IMG/VR virus record: IMGVR_UViG_3300028025_002789
Location: 33,729 to 97,728 of that record
From: a virus
Direction: 5' to 3' (one strand)
Length of the DNA stretch: 64,000 bases
The notes beneath the pieces were generated by a model. The model saw only the letters and a program-made list of their open reading frames with translations. It made no database searches and had not been told where the DNA came from. The stretch's first letter is position 1; each line of letters opens with the position of its first letter. A program made the translations under genes and the position numbers. Shown piece by piece: positions 1 through 9,175 of the stretch.

Positions 1-1438
1 CTCTACCTTAGATATACCATTAGTTGGAGACTCATCATCAGATGTAGGATTGTTCTATAGCAATAAGAATATTACATTTAAATTAAATTCTCAAGAAATT
101 ACATGGACGATTCCATATACAAAGAAAGCGCTTCATATAGTAGCTACATATACCCCTACAAATGCATATCTTTACATTGACGGTAAGATGGAGGTCCAGA
201 AAGATCTTACTAATTTTGCATTTAATAACTCTAGCCTAAATCTATCTTCTGGCCCAGTAAATAACTCTAATGACTACATGCTAATAAATTCAGTTGCTAT
301 CTACAGATACTCACTAAGTCCTCAATCAATTAAAAGCCATTATGATAATGGAAAGACAATTGATTCAAATCAGGTAGTATATCCAGATGGGGGAGAGCTA
401 TTTAACATATACGATAATGCATTGTCGACAAAGTACTCATACTCTTATCCAGCTAATAGACAATGGGAAGACTTTTTGACTGATGATTTATACTATGACA
501 ATATAAATGATGCGATAAGAATTTCTTCAGGAACTGGTATTGCAAAAACCGTTATACTTAATGATTTTATAACTATCCCAAGCGGTGCAGAAATGGATGA
601 CTCCAGAATAGAATGGAGCGGAAATAATGGAATTACAGTCCAGACAAGTATTGACGGGATAACCTATCAGTCTTGTGTAAATGGTCAAGCAATTCCTCAA
701 TATTCTCTAGCATCATTTAATGCCTCTAGAAATCTATATATAAGAATTACAATGACAACATCAAATGATAGCCTATACCTTCCTAAACTATATAGCCTAT
801 CAATGAGCTTTTATAATAATCAAGTATTCTATGCAAATAACTCAGCCTCATATATCTCTCCTCTTCAGGGAGATGTAGGATTAAGCAATAGTAGATATGA
901 GCTATTATCAAGGGATGCAAGAAATGGAATAGCCCTAGAAACAGGATCAGCATTTTCAATTAATACTAGTACCTTAACTAAATCATTAGAGTTCTTCTAT
1001 ACTCCATCTACAATAAATAACGGCGGGCTAGTAAAATCAACTTCTGGATCTGGATATTCAGCATCTAACTTCTCTTGGTCATCAGGAACAATATCCAAAA
1101 CCAATATAGCCAAGATATATGTCAATGGAGTAGATAAGAGCACCCAGACAGATATCCATAATATTTTTGCCAAGGATCAGATGTATTATGTGGTTATCAC
1201 ATTTACTAATCCTATATCTGGGCAGATTGATATAAACTACTCTACCGCTGGCGCAATTTCGGCACTTTACCAGAATATAGCCATATATGATTATGCCCTA
1301 ACCTTAAGTCAGGTAGTAGAACATTTTAACCTATACCTAGGAAATGCAACCGTATCCCTATCTAATTCGTTAATGACCATGACAGAAAACTCTTTTAATT
1401 ACTATAATTACGACTGGACCGTAGTACAAAATATATAA
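1..1438 (+). CDS. LamG-like (concanavalin-fold) repeat structural protein, 5' end outside window
   Basis: The frame is open from the first bases, so the true start lies upstream. At least 478 residues are visible. A block beginning near PLVGDSSSDVG recurs about 270 residues later as PLQGDVGLSNS, which suggests tandem domains. Each ends with a stretch such as KIYVNGVDKS followed by NIAIYDYALT and a helix, the usual look of a LamG or concanavalin-like beta-sandwich. Such domains bind sugars or build fibres in phage virions. The gene sits just before the portal block, so a minor structural or receptor-binding role is inferred. I cannot see its N terminus. Confidence 0.6.
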   Translation, partial: STLDIPLVGDSSSDVGLFYSNKNITFKLNSQEITWTIPYTKKALHIVATYTPTNAYLYIDGKMEVQKDLTNFAFNNSSLNLSSGPVNNSNDYMLINSVAIYRYSLSPQSIKSHYDNGKTIDSNQVVYPDGGELFNIYDNALSTKYSYSYPANRQWEDFLTDDLYYDNINDAIRISSGTGIAKTVILNDFITIPSGAEMDDSRIEWSGNNGITVQTSIDGITYQSCVNGQAIPQYSLASFNASRNLYIRITMTTSNDSLYLPKLYSLSMSFYNNQVFYANNSASYISPLQGDVGLSNSRYELLSRDARNGIALETGSAFSINTSTLTKSLEFFYTPSTINNGGLVKSTSGSGYSASNFSWSSGTISKTNIAKIYVNGVDKSTQTDIHNIFAKDQMYYVVITFTNPISGQIDINYSTAGAISALYQNIAIYDYALTLSQVVEHFNLYLGNATVSLSNSLMTMTENSFNYYNYDWTVVQNI

Positions 1439-1463
1439 TTTTGTCACAACCCCTGACAATATC

Positions 1464-1492
1464 TGGACTTTAACCCAAAAGAATGGTAAAAT
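1464..1492 (+). promoter_or_regulatory. Promoter, leaderless type, upstream of the portal operon
   Basis: TGGACT (1464-1469), 17 bp, then TAAAAT (1487-1492) preceded by TGG. The ATG at 1501 lies 8 nt after the -10 box, so the transcript would begin at or next to the start codon. No Shine-Dalgarno sequence is present. Confidence 0.6.
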
Positions 1493-1500
1493 TGTGATCT

Positions 1501-1848
1501 ATGGATATTAATAAGATCAATACTCAGGTATTAGAAGAAGAAACTAGATTAGGCATATATGTTTGGGAAATGCCTGACGGAAAGTGGATAGGCGATGACG
1601 AAGGAAATTTTCTCTCAATCACATCAACAAAAGGAAACAAATCTAGAGTTAATGCACTGGCTGATGAAGTTAGGTCATACGGTATTCTTGAAGGCAGGCC
1701 TTTATTTCTTTCTGGACGCAGGAAGATCGACGACGAAGAATACCAGTATCAACAACAAAGATTAAAGTGGGGCCTTGTCCCAGATCCTATGGATGTAGGA
1801 AACTATAAAGACGAGATGAAAGCTTTGAAAAACGGAGGAGCAAAATAA
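1501..1848 (+). CDS. Conserved small protein preceding the portal gene
   Basis: 115 residues, acidic and soluble, with no recognised catalytic motif. It contains GIYVWEMPDGKWIGDDEGN near the N terminus and a charged C-terminal helix. Its stop overlaps the portal ATG (TAATG), so the two are probably translationally coupled. A role in head assembly or DNA packaging is possible from position only. The start is set by the leaderless-type promoter directly upstream. Confidence 0.6.
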   Translation: MDINKINTQVLEEETRLGIYVWEMPDGKWIGDDEGNFLSITSTKGNKSRVNALADEVRSYGILEGRPLFLSGRRKIDDEEYQYQQQRLKWGLVPDPMDVGNYKDEMKALKNGGAK

Positions 1849-3431
1849 TGGAATATGTAGAAGACAACGATACATTTAGCAATGAGGTATCTATATCAAA
1901 TTCATCTGATTTATTTAGCTTTAGCCAACCAGTAGTAATTGAAACCGATCCATTTAAAATAGAAGGCGAAGATTTAAAAAAAGTAATTGGACTAAGTCCA
2001 GCATTTCGTAGAAAAGTATCTAGAGATCTACAGAAAAGCTTTACTGGAATTGAAGGAACTGGAACACAGCAGAACCTATTGCAGCAAGCAGTAACTGGCT
2101 ATGCAATGTTTGACCTTGTTCAACCAGTATACAATTTAGAATATCTTTCAAAGATATATGAAATTTCTCCATACAACTATGCAGCAATTAATGCTAAGGT
2201 TGCAAACATAGTCGGACTTGGATACTCATTTGTTGAAAGCAAAAAAGCGATGGAAGCACTAGACAATATTGAAGATGCTACACAGCTAACTCGTGCTAGA
2301 CGAAAGATGGATAGAGTCAGACAGCAGTTAGATATTTGGCTAGAGGATGTAAATCAGGAAGAAACATTTGTTGAAACTCTAGTAAAAGTATATACAGATT
2401 TAGAAGCAACAGGAAATGGCTTCATTGAAATAGGCAGAACAACTAGCGGGAACATAGGATATATTGGACATATTCCAGCAAAGACTATGCGTGTTCGTAG
2501 ACTTCGTGACGGATTTATACAGCTACTTTACGGCAAGGCAGTATTCTTTAGAAACTTTGGCGACATGGAAACAGAGAATCCAATTGCTGGTCAAGAAGAT
2601 AGACCAAATGAAATTATTCATTTGAAGAAATATACCCCTATGAATAATTACTATGGAATTCCAGATATTGTTGCATCACAAAATGCAATGGCTGGAAACG
2701 AGTTTGCTGGTAAATACAACCTAGACTACTTTGAAAACAAGGCAGTACCACGTTATATTATTACAGTAAAGGGAGCAAAGCTTTCACCAGAATCAGAAAG
2801 AAAGCTTCTTGAGTTTTTCCAGGTAGGCCTTAAGGGCAAGAACCATAGATCACTTTATGTTCCACTTCCAGCAGATTCATCTGACTCGAAGGTAGAATTT
2901 AAGATGGATCCAGTAGAGGCTAATATTCAGGACTCATCATTTAATAATTATAGAAAAGCTAACCGTGATGAAATTCTTTTATCTCATCGTGTTCCAATTA
3001 ATAAAATTGGAGTCCCAGAAGGAGTCAGCCTTGCCTCAGCGAGAGATGCCGATAAAATGTTTAAAGAGCAGGTATGTCGTCCAGCACAGGATATTCTAGA
3101 AAAGAAATTAAATAGAATTATTGCAGAAAAAACAGACATACTTATTTTGAAGTTTAATGAGCTAACCCTTACAGACGAAGACACTCAATCTAAAATTGAT
3201 GAGAGATATTTGCGTATGCAGGTTATTACCCCAAATGAGGTAAGAATCCGAAAGGGAATGATTCCAATTGACGGTGGGGATGAAGTAATTCAATTAAAGC
3301 CTCAACAGGCAGCGGAACAAACAGCCCAAGCAATGAATAGTAGAGCCCGAACTCAAGAAAGAGATTCTAACTCACCTGATATTTCAGGGGAGGCCAGAAA
3401 CCCAAAAGGTGAGGGTAGGGTCACAGCTTAA
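1848..3431 (+). CDS. Phage portal protein
   Basis: 527 residues, a normal portal length. It shows the HK97/PBSX-type portal pattern: an N-terminal region with YNYAAINAKVANIVGLGY, a middle TGNGFIEIGR block, then a FGDMETENP and EIIHLKKYTP segment, and a C-terminal helical part rich in charged residues. The protein should form the dodecameric ring at the capsid vertex through which DNA is packaged. It overlaps the preceding gene by one base and is followed by a small hairpin and the protease gene, the usual portal-protease-capsid order. The last 50 residues are polar and probably disordered. Confidence 0.85.
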   Translation: MEYVEDNDTFSNEVSISNSSDLFSFSQPVVIETDPFKIEGEDLKKVIGLSPAFRRKVSRDLQKSFTGIEGTGTQQNLLQQAVTGYAMFDLVQPVYNLEYLSKIYEISPYNYAAINAKVANIVGLGYSFVESKKAMEALDNIEDATQLTRARRKMDRVRQQLDIWLEDVNQEETFVETLVKVYTDLEATGNGFIEIGRTTSGNIGYIGHIPAKTMRVRRLRDGFIQLLYGKAVFFRNFGDMETENPIAGQEDRPNEIIHLKKYTPMNNYYGIPDIVASQNAMAGNEFAGKYNLDYFENKAVPRYIITVKGAKLSPESERKLLEFFQVGLKGKNHRSLYVPLPADSSDSKVEFKMDPVEANIQDSSFNNYRKANRDEILLSHRVPINKIGVPEGVSLASARDADKMFKEQVCRPAQDILEKKLNRIIAEKTDILILKFNELTLTDEDTQSKIDERYLRMQVITPNEVRIRKGMIPIDGGDEVIQLKPQQAAEQTAQAMNSRARTQERDSNSPDISGEARNPKGEGRVTA

Positions 3432-3436
3432 TTATT

Positions 3437-3460
3437 AGGCAACTAGTTATTTGCCTTTTT
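3437..3460 (+). terminator. Small intrinsic terminator after the portal gene
   Basis: AGGCAA (3437-3442) pairs with TTGCCT (3451-3456) across an 8-nt loop, followed by a T run to 3460. The stem is short, so termination is likely partial. Its 3' arm is also the -35 box of the next promoter. Confidence 0.5.
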
Positions 3461-3479
3461 ACATTTTAAAAGATAAAAT
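3451..3479 (+). promoter_or_regulatory. Promoter nested in the terminator; drives protease
   Basis: TTGCCT (3451-3456), exactly 17 bp, TAAAAT (3474-3479). The ATG at 3487 is 7 nt downstream, which predicts a leaderless mRNA. The -35 box is the 3' arm of the terminator hairpin. Confidence 0.6.
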
Positions 3480-3486
3480 TAAGCAT

Positions 3487-4797
3487 ATGAATATTGAAAA
3501 ATCTTTATGGTCTTCTCATGGCGATAACATCAGCTTATCTGTCCCATTCACTAAAGTCAATCGTGAAAAAAGAACTGTTTCTGGATTCGCAACTTTAGAT
3601 AACATTGATCAAACAAATGATCTAGTAACTGCAGAAGCAAGCCTGAAAGCTTTTGAAAATTTCCGTGGCAATATCCGTGAAATGCATGGATCAAATGCTG
3701 TAGGCAAAATGCTTTCATTTAGACCAGAAACATTTTATGACCCAGCAACAAAAGAATTTTATAGCGGAGTATATGTAGATGCATATGTTTCTAAAGGCGC
3801 ACAAGATACATGGGAAAAAGTTTTAGATGGAACTCTACAGGGATTTTCAATTGGCGGGAAAATCACAGAGTCAGATAACGAAGTAAATAAGTCAACAGGT
3901 AAGACTGTAAGATTTATTAAAGGCTACGACCTACTTGAGCTTTCAATTGTAGACTCGCCAGCAAATGAATTGTGTAATATTTTATCAATTCAGAAAGCAA
4001 ACGGTTCTTTAATTTTTAAAGGTATTGCGGCAGAAGTTACTACAGAAAACATTTTTTATTGCGAAGAAAGCAAATCAGTATTCATCTCACAAGATGCATC
4101 ATATGATTCCCCTGTTACTGGTAAACCAGCAGCACTAATTGGGTGGGTAGAGTCAAACGATGTTAATAAATCAAAAGAGATAGATAAAATTCTTGATTCA
4201 TTTTTGAAGTCAAGATTACCGTTGCCTGAAAGACAAACAATTGCAAAACAGGCAAACGTAGAAGGAGGTAGTGAAGTGTCAGAAAACACAGAAACAGTAG
4301 TAGTTGAAGAAACTGCTCCAGTAGAAACACCAGTTGTTGCTGAGGAAGCACCAGCTGTTGAAGTAGCTGCAGAAGATGCAGTTGCAGACGCTTCTGCCGA
4401 AACTCTAGAAAAAGCAGCCGACGTATCAGAAGTTGAGGTTGATGAACCTGATTTTGCAAAGATGCTTGGTGATTTAAAGGGCTTTTTCTCAGAGACTCTA
4501 AATAAAGCTTCTGAGGCAAATGCAGCACAGGTTTCAACTATTAAAGAAACAGTAGAAACTTTTAGCAAGAGCGTCGATAGCAGAATTTCAGAATTGGCAG
4601 AACAACATGCCGTACTAAGCAAGGCTGTTGAAGATATCAAGGGCACAATTGATGGCGTAGAAAAGCGTGTCGATGCAGTTGAATCAGAGACTGCAATTAA
4701 GAAGTCCTCTGACCTTGGCGGGTCACAGGAAGTAACAATCAAAAAATCTAAATGGAACGGTTCTTTCCTCGGTTCCGTGAACGAATTATTTAACTAA
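3487..4797 (+). CDS. Capsid maturation protease (XkdF-like) fused to a scaffold domain
   Basis: 436 residues. The first 170 match the phage XkdF-like/prohead serine protease family: VPFTKVNREKRTVSGFAT strand, a His in REMHGSNAVGK and a Ser in LLELSIVDSPAN are the likely catalytic pair. Residues about 255-320 are a Val/Glu/Ala-rich acidic linker, and the rest is a heptad-like coiled coil, as expected for an internal scaffold. It should cut scaffold and capsid arms during head maturation. The ATG at 3487 is chosen because a TTG 36 nt earlier lies inside a terminator hairpin and -35 box. The C-terminal tail KKSKWNGSF recurs in the protein at 49051-49857. Confidence 0.8.
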   Translation: MNIEKSLWSSHGDNISLSVPFTKVNREKRTVSGFATLDNIDQTNDLVTAEASLKAFENFRGNIREMHGSNAVGKMLSFRPETFYDPATKEFYSGVYVDAYVSKGAQDTWEKVLDGTLQGFSIGGKITESDNEVNKSTGKTVRFIKGYDLLELSIVDSPANELCNILSIQKANGSLIFKGIAAEVTTENIFYCEESKSVFISQDASYDSPVTGKPAALIGWVESNDVNKSKEIDKILDSFLKSRLPLPERQTIAKQANVEGGSEVSENTETVVVEETAPVETPVVAEEAPAVEVAAEDAVADASAETLEKAADVSEVEVDEPDFAKMLGDLKGFFSETLNKASEANAAQVSTIKETVETFSKSVDSRISELAEQHAVLSKAVEDIKGTIDGVEKRVDAVESETAIKKSSDLGGSQEVTIKKSKWNGSFLGSVNELFN

Positions 4798-4818
4798 AAA
4801 GGGTAGGTGAAACAAACA

Positions 4819-5871
4819 ATGAGCAATGAATTATTAGAAAAGACAATTGCAGCAGGTACAACTGCTACAGGTACATTCGCATCCACTACAGGTGGGTCAG
4901 GAGTACACCGTGGATCAGAAAATGGCAACGGTGGTCTATTAAATGCAGAACAATCAGCTCGCTTTTTAGACTATATGTTCGACGCAACCGTAATTGGTAA
5001 AGTCGCCCGTACAGTCCGCATGAGAGCAGACACTACAGAAATTGATCGTATGTCAGTTGGAGAGAAGCTTATGAAGCTTGCAACTGAAGGAGACGACACA
5101 GCAGCAAACAGCGCTGTTACTTTCTCAAAGATCTCTTTGACAACAAAGAAACTTCGCTTGGATTGGGAGCTTTCAACAGAGTCTCTAGAAGACAACATTG
5201 AAGGTGCTGATCTAGAAGATCACATTGCCCGCTTGATGGCAACACAGGCAGGTAATGACATTGAAGATGTAATCCTTAACGGAAATACATCTCTAACTTC
5301 AGATGCACTATACAAGTCATTTGACGGTATTGTTAAGAAGGCAAAGGCTAGCGGTCACGTTGTTGACGCAGGTGGAGCTGCAGTAAGTCGTGCTGTATTT
5401 AACAGCGCTCTTAAGGCTCTTCCACGTAAGTACAAGCAACGCCGTTCAGATCTTCGCTTCCTAGCAGGATCAAACTTGATTCAAGATTTCCTATATGCTA
5501 ACAGCATTGGAACAAACAACACAATTCCACAAGATATTGCTTCAAGCATTATCCGTGGACAAGAGGTACAACCATTAGGTGGACCTGCAGGATATGTGGC
5601 ACCATTCGCATTCGGTATTCCGATTGTTGAAGTTCCACTTCTTCCAGAAGCACAAGATGGCGATTACACAGGAGAGACTGGCAACCACGGAGACATCCAC
5701 TTGACATTCCCAAATAACGTAGTTATTGGTATCAAGCGTGACGTAACTGTTTACCGCTTCTTCTGGCCACGTAAGGACTCAATTGAGTACACAATGTATA
5801 CTCGTGTTGGTGTTCAAATCGAGCAGGCAGATGCCTGGGTCGTTGTGAAGAACGTAAAAGTAGCTTCATAA
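4819..5871 (+). CDS. Major capsid protein, HK97-like
   Basis: 350 residues with the layout of HK97-fold capsid proteins: an N-terminal arm, an alpha-rich middle (IEGADLEDHIARLMATQAGN) and C-terminal P-domain strands (IKRDVTVYRFFWPRKDS). It follows the protease and precedes a strong terminator. Codon use is visibly richer in G and C at third positions than its neighbours, like the tail tube gene, which fits very high expression. ATG 4819 follows the ribosome site GGTAGGTG by about 9 nt; a GTG at 4807 lies inside that site and is less likely. Confidence 0.85.
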   Translation: MSNELLEKTIAAGTTATGTFASTTGGSGVHRGSENGNGGLLNAEQSARFLDYMFDATVIGKVARTVRMRADTTEIDRMSVGEKLMKLATEGDDTAANSAVTFSKISLTTKKLRLDWELSTESLEDNIEGADLEDHIARLMATQAGNDIEDVILNGNTSLTSDALYKSFDGIVKKAKASGHVVDAGGAAVSRAVFNSALKALPRKYKQRRSDLRFLAGSNLIQDFLYANSIGTNNTIPQDIASSIIRGQEVQPLGGPAGYVAPFAFGIPIVEVPLLPEAQDGDYTGETGNHGDIHLTFPNNVVIGIKRDVTVYRFFWPRKDSIEYTMYTRVGVQIEQADAWVVVKNVKVAS

Positions 5872-5890
5872 TAGGATTAATTCCGCAAGA

Positions 5891-5919
5891 AAGGCCCCCA
5901 ATTAATTTTGGGGGCTTTT
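5891..5919 (+). terminator. Strong intrinsic terminator after the capsid gene
   Basis: GCCCCCAA (5894-5901) pairs perfectly with TTGGGGGC (5908-5915) across a 6-nt loop, followed by TTTT. Confidence 0.9.
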
Positions 5920-5935
5920 CATTTTAATTTAGTAA

Positions 5936-5944
5936 TGCTATAAT
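5936..5944 (+). promoter_or_regulatory. Extended -10 promoter upstream of the connector genes
   Basis: TGCTATAAT with no good -35 box at 17 bp. It is followed by the ribosome site AAGGAG before the ATG at 5972, so this transcript has a normal leader. Confidence 0.55.
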
Positions 5945-5971
5945 TAAATAACCTAGATTAAGGAGATTACT

Positions 5972-6373
5972 ATGTCATTCGAGACATTAAAGATATCTGA
6001 ACTTAGAAAGATCGCTGAAGATTTCGGCGTAGACACAGAAACATTAAAGAATAAAAATGATATTGTTGCATCCCTAGCAGACGAAGGCGTTACTTGGGCG
6101 GTATATCAAAAAACCATTAAAGACGTAGAGGATGCCAAGGAAGATATTTCTCACGAAATTCTACCTAAATTTGATCCAAAAGCGGAGCAGCCAGAAAATA
6201 CTGTTTTAGTTAGAATGACAAGAGCTAACTTTAGGTATGATATTATGGGATTCACCTTTACTAAAGATCACCCATTTGTGGCAATGGATAAAGAAAAGGC
6301 ACAAGAAATTTTTGACAAGGAGGAGGGTTTTAGATTAGCTAATCCAAAGGAAGTTCAAGAGTTCTATAGCTAA
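5972..6373 (+). CDS. Small protein with SAP/HeH-like N-terminal fold
   Basis: 133 residues. Residues 5-40 (LKISELRKIAEDFGV onward) look like the helix-extended-helix fold of SAP or Rho N-terminal domains, which often bind nucleic acid. The C-terminal half contains MTRANFRYDIMGFTFTK and a charged helix. Proteins of this kind often follow the capsid gene in phages and may be head-associated. The ribosome site AAGGAG lies 8 nt before the ATG. Function is unproven. Confidence 0.55.
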   Translation: MSFETLKISELRKIAEDFGVDTETLKNKNDIVASLADEGVTWAVYQKTIKDVEDAKEDISHEILPKFDPKAEQPENTVLVRMTRANFRYDIMGFTFTKDHPFVAMDKEKAQEIFDKEEGFRLANPKEVQEFYS

Positions 6374-6385
6374 TAAAACCCATGT

Positions 6386-7363
6386 ATGGCAGAGGTATAC
6401 AAAAATTCTAACGCACCAATAAGTACAAAGATATTTTTTGGTGGAGAAATTGTTGACGCAGACTCAACAGTTTTAGTTCAGCTATACGATATTACTAGTC
6501 CTTCTGCATCTACAAATCCATATAACCCAGGCACCCCAGTAGGAATATACCAGGCAACAAAAGTTGAAACGGATACTGGATCATATAAATTAAACTTACC
6601 ATTTACATTAACGACTGTAGATAGAAAATTTAGGGTTCACTGGATTTATCAGTATCAAGGTCAAGAATTAATGCATTACACATTTGCCGATGTAGTAACC
6701 CCATACTGCAATATAATTGAGGCCATAGAGGATTTAAACATAGGATCAGATCAGTCTGACCCAAACTATAAGACATATCATGAAATTGCCATGGCTGAAA
6801 AGTATGCTAGAAAAATAATTGATGACTATACTGGACAGAACTTTACTCTGTATACAGACACAGAAACAGTATATGGATCTGGCTCAGACATTCTACCAAC
6901 TTCATATAAACTTCATACTTTAGAAAAGCTATACGCTAATGATATTTTATTAATAGACAACATTAATCAAATAAACAATATTGGCTATAACTTACAGGTA
7001 TCAGAATCTGGTTTTGGTATAAGATTAAATAGAAATAATATAGTTGACAACACAGTATACGTTGCAAATGGAATGGTTCCGCCATCTCTATACGGAGAAG
7101 GATTTTTTAATAAAAATACAACATATATTTTGCAAGGAAAATTTGGATGGAATAGAGTTCCAGACGAAGTAGAGCAAGCATGTATACAGCTCATCGGACA
7201 TTTCTTTGATAAAGATAGACACTGGAAAGATCAGTATGTAAAATCAATACAGACATTCGACTGGAAGATTGATTATAATTCAGACATTCATTCTGGCACA
7301 GGCTGCGCCTACGCAGACAAGCTTCTATCCCCATATGTTTTAAATCAAATGGTTGTGATCTAA
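6386..7363 (+). CDS. Head-tail adaptor-like protein with an N-terminal beta domain
   Basis: 325 residues. The N-terminal 105 residues are beta-rich, similar in pattern to phage baseplate upper (BppU-like) or Ig-like modules. The rest contains YHEIAMAEKYARKIIDDYTG and VEQACIQLIGHFFDKDRHWK, typical of gp6-like connector adaptors that sit under the portal. The fusion of the two parts is somewhat unusual. It is the first of four connector genes with touching or overlapping ends between the capsid and tail tube genes, matching the standard adaptor position. Confidence 0.6.
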   Translation: MAEVYKNSNAPISTKIFFGGEIVDADSTVLVQLYDITSPSASTNPYNPGTPVGIYQATKVETDTGSYKLNLPFTLTTVDRKFRVHWIYQYQGQELMHYTFADVVTPYCNIIEAIEDLNIGSDQSDPNYKTYHEIAMAEKYARKIIDDYTGQNFTLYTDTETVYGSGSDILPTSYKLHTLEKLYANDILLIDNINQINNIGYNLQVSESGFGIRLNRNNIVDNTVYVANGMVPPSLYGEGFFNKNTTYILQGKFGWNRVPDEVEQACIQLIGHFFDKDRHWKDQYVKSIQTFDWKIDYNSDIHSGTGCAYADKLLSPYVLNQMVVI

Positions 7364-7792
7364 ATGTTTTCAGTCATAGACTCAGTTCTGTCTATGAAAA
7401 TGGATGTGTATAGACAGTCTGATGCACAGAATCCAGATACTGGGGCAATCATAAAAGAGTGGAATTATTACAAGACACTAGATTGTCATGCAAAAGGCGT
7501 CATTAGCAATTCAGCTACTACCCGCTCAAGCGATAAGCAAGTATTTGATAATAGATATTTAAACGATCAGGTGATTCAAATTAGAACATCTGAGAGACTT
7601 ATTCTCAGAGAAAAAATTACTAACGTTAGAGATAAAGACGGTAATATAATCTGGGCAGAGATTAACTTTCCCACAGAAACACCAACAGTATTTGAAGTAA
7701 TAGGAACAACCCCGATAACAGATCCATTTGGAAGAGTAATTGGATACAACTCATCTATGAAGAGATCGGAGAACCAGCAAATTGGAATCTAG
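7364..7792 (+). CDS. Head-tail joining (stopper-like) protein
   Basis: 142 residues, mostly beta-strand, beginning with MKMDVYRQSD and containing ITNVRDKDGNIIWAEI. The length and order (after adaptor, before tail completion and terminator genes) match head-closure/stopper proteins of siphoviruses. It begins directly after the previous stop and overlaps the next gene by 11 nt. Assignment rests on position and secondary-structure pattern. Confidence 0.5.
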   Translation: MFSVIDSVLSMKMDVYRQSDAQNPDTGAIIKEWNYYKTLDCHAKGVISNSATTRSSDKQVFDNRYLNDQVIQIRTSERLILREKITNVRDKDGNIIWAEINFPTETPTVFEVIGTTPITDPFGRVIGYNSSMKRSENQQIGI

Positions 7793-8570
7793 TAAATTAC
7801 TGGTACAGGCAGCAAGCAGCCTTGAAAGATTAATGGTTGGAAACTCAAGAGATGCCTCAATTAAGGATAGCAATGTAGCGCAAATATCTGCAGCAATATA
7901 CTATCAGGCTAATGTCATTGCTAAATTGACAGAAAGCAAGCAATTTAAAGACAAATTTAAATCTGTGATATTCGCACAAATTCTAAAAGACTTTGGAAAT
8001 TATGTAGACGCACAGGCTAGAGTAAAACCTAATTCCCTACATCATATGTATGAGTGGAAAAAGGCAGGAGATGAAAAGGCAAGACTATTTAATCTAAGAA
8101 TGATAGATGGAGAAGGAGTCTCATTTAAAATATCTTATGAGTATAAATTATCTAAATCATTTGTTCCAGCCCCAGAAGGAAGAAGAAGACACGTATTCTC
8201 AAATAAAGCTTCCGTGATGGAGGCTGGAATGCCTCTAATAATTGCTCCACGCCATTCTGAGAGGCTTGTATTCGATTCTAATGGTCAGACTATCTTTATG
8301 CCCAAAGGGGCCTCAGTGACCGTTAAAAGGCCTGGAGGAAGCGGTGTAAAAAATCAGTTTACTTTAAAGTATAGTATATTTTTTAGAAGTCAATTAGTTA
8401 ATCAATCTATTAAGGCTTCAGGATTCCAGAGACTATTTAACTCATCATTGACAAAAGCAATGAATCTTCCAGCATCAATTAAAAAGGTTCAATATTCATT
8501 CTCACCAAATACTATTAGATCTATGGCGGACTCAGCAGTAACACAATCATTTGGAGGTGCAATGGTATGA
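7782..8570 (+). CDS. Neck/tail completion protein, probable
   Basis: 262 residues. Starts at TTG 7782 inside the previous gene and overlaps the next by 4 nt. It has a helical N terminus, a PNSLHHMYEWKKAGDE segment common in phage tail-completion proteins, and a beta-rich C-terminal half (NQFTLKYSIFFRSQLVNQ). It occupies the HK97 gp10-like neck slot. I do not recognise a close family. Confidence 0.5.
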   Translation: MESSKLLVQAASSLERLMVGNSRDASIKDSNVAQISAAIYYQANVIAKLTESKQFKDKFKSVIFAQILKDFGNYVDAQARVKPNSLHHMYEWKKAGDEKARLFNLRMIDGEGVSFKISYEYKLSKSFVPAPEGRRRHVFSNKASVMEAGMPLIIAPRHSERLVFDSNGQTIFMPKGASVTVKRPGGSGVKNQFTLKYSIFFRSQLVNQSIKASGFQRLFNSSLTKAMNLPASIKKVQYSFSPNTIRSMADSAVTQSFGGAMV

Positions 8571-9079
8571 CACCTGATTATAAATTAGACGCTATGTTTG
8601 AGCTAAGAAAATTTTTATGGAGTAAGCTTGTTCTGACTGGAATATTCGATAATGATGAATACTACAGCGACAACCTTGCCGAAACAATAATTCCAATTAT
8701 TCCAGTTCAGCAGGCTCCAGAAATGAATCAATTTTTGAGCGGGAAAAAGCATATAGTCTACGATAAGATAGGTACCTCTTATGAGGAAAACTGGATGGTA
8801 TGCTGTGAGCAAATCCTATTTACAATATACTCCACAGACTTTTCGGAAATTAATGAAATTAGAAACTTTATGATGGATCAGTTTAGAAGAATGGATGAGT
8901 CTGCTAGGGATATAAATAGGTACTCTGGATTATCTGATAAATTTAAATTTCATAGCATATTTATAGCAGATATATCTCCAACTGAGCCATCTCAAGAATT
9001 ACAGGGATTCCTCTCTGCAGACGTCATTTTAGAAGTAAAGTATTCAAGAATGGTCGACTCAGTAGGTAGATTTTTATAA
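8567..9079 (+). CDS. Tail terminator-like protein
   Basis: 170 residues with an alpha/beta pattern (LDAMFELRKFLWSKL, then the long strand MVCCEQILFTIYST) seen in tail terminators that cap the tube. Position between the neck gene and the tail tube gene supports this. It ends just before a promoter and the tube gene. Confidence 0.55.
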   Translation: MTPDYKLDAMFELRKFLWSKLVLTGIFDNDEYYSDNLAETIIPIIPVQQAPEMNQFLSGKKHIVYDKIGTSYEENWMVCCEQILFTIYSTDFSEINEIRNFMMDQFRRMDESARDINRYSGLSDKFKFHSIFIADISPTEPSQELQGFLSADVILEVKYSRMVDSVGRFL

Positions 9080-9080
9080 T

Positions 9081-9109
9081 TTGCCTTATAGCCTATTATG
9101 GCCTAAAAT
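9081..9109 (+). promoter_or_regulatory. Promoter of the major tail protein gene
   Basis: TTGCCT (9081-9086), 17 bp, TAAAAT (9104-9109). It gives a leader of about 60 nt with a strong ribosome site, unlike the leaderless promoters. Confidence 0.6.
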
Positions 9110-9175
9110 TGGACTAGAGGAAAGAGCCTAGCCAGCGAAACAAATTTTTAGAAACCACAGGAGGTGGAAATAAAT

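Noticed and set aside
4056-4742. Minus-strand open frame over the protease gene
   Set aside because: Shadow of codon bias in the acidic scaffold region; composition is Ser/Thr/Val-rich without domain pattern.
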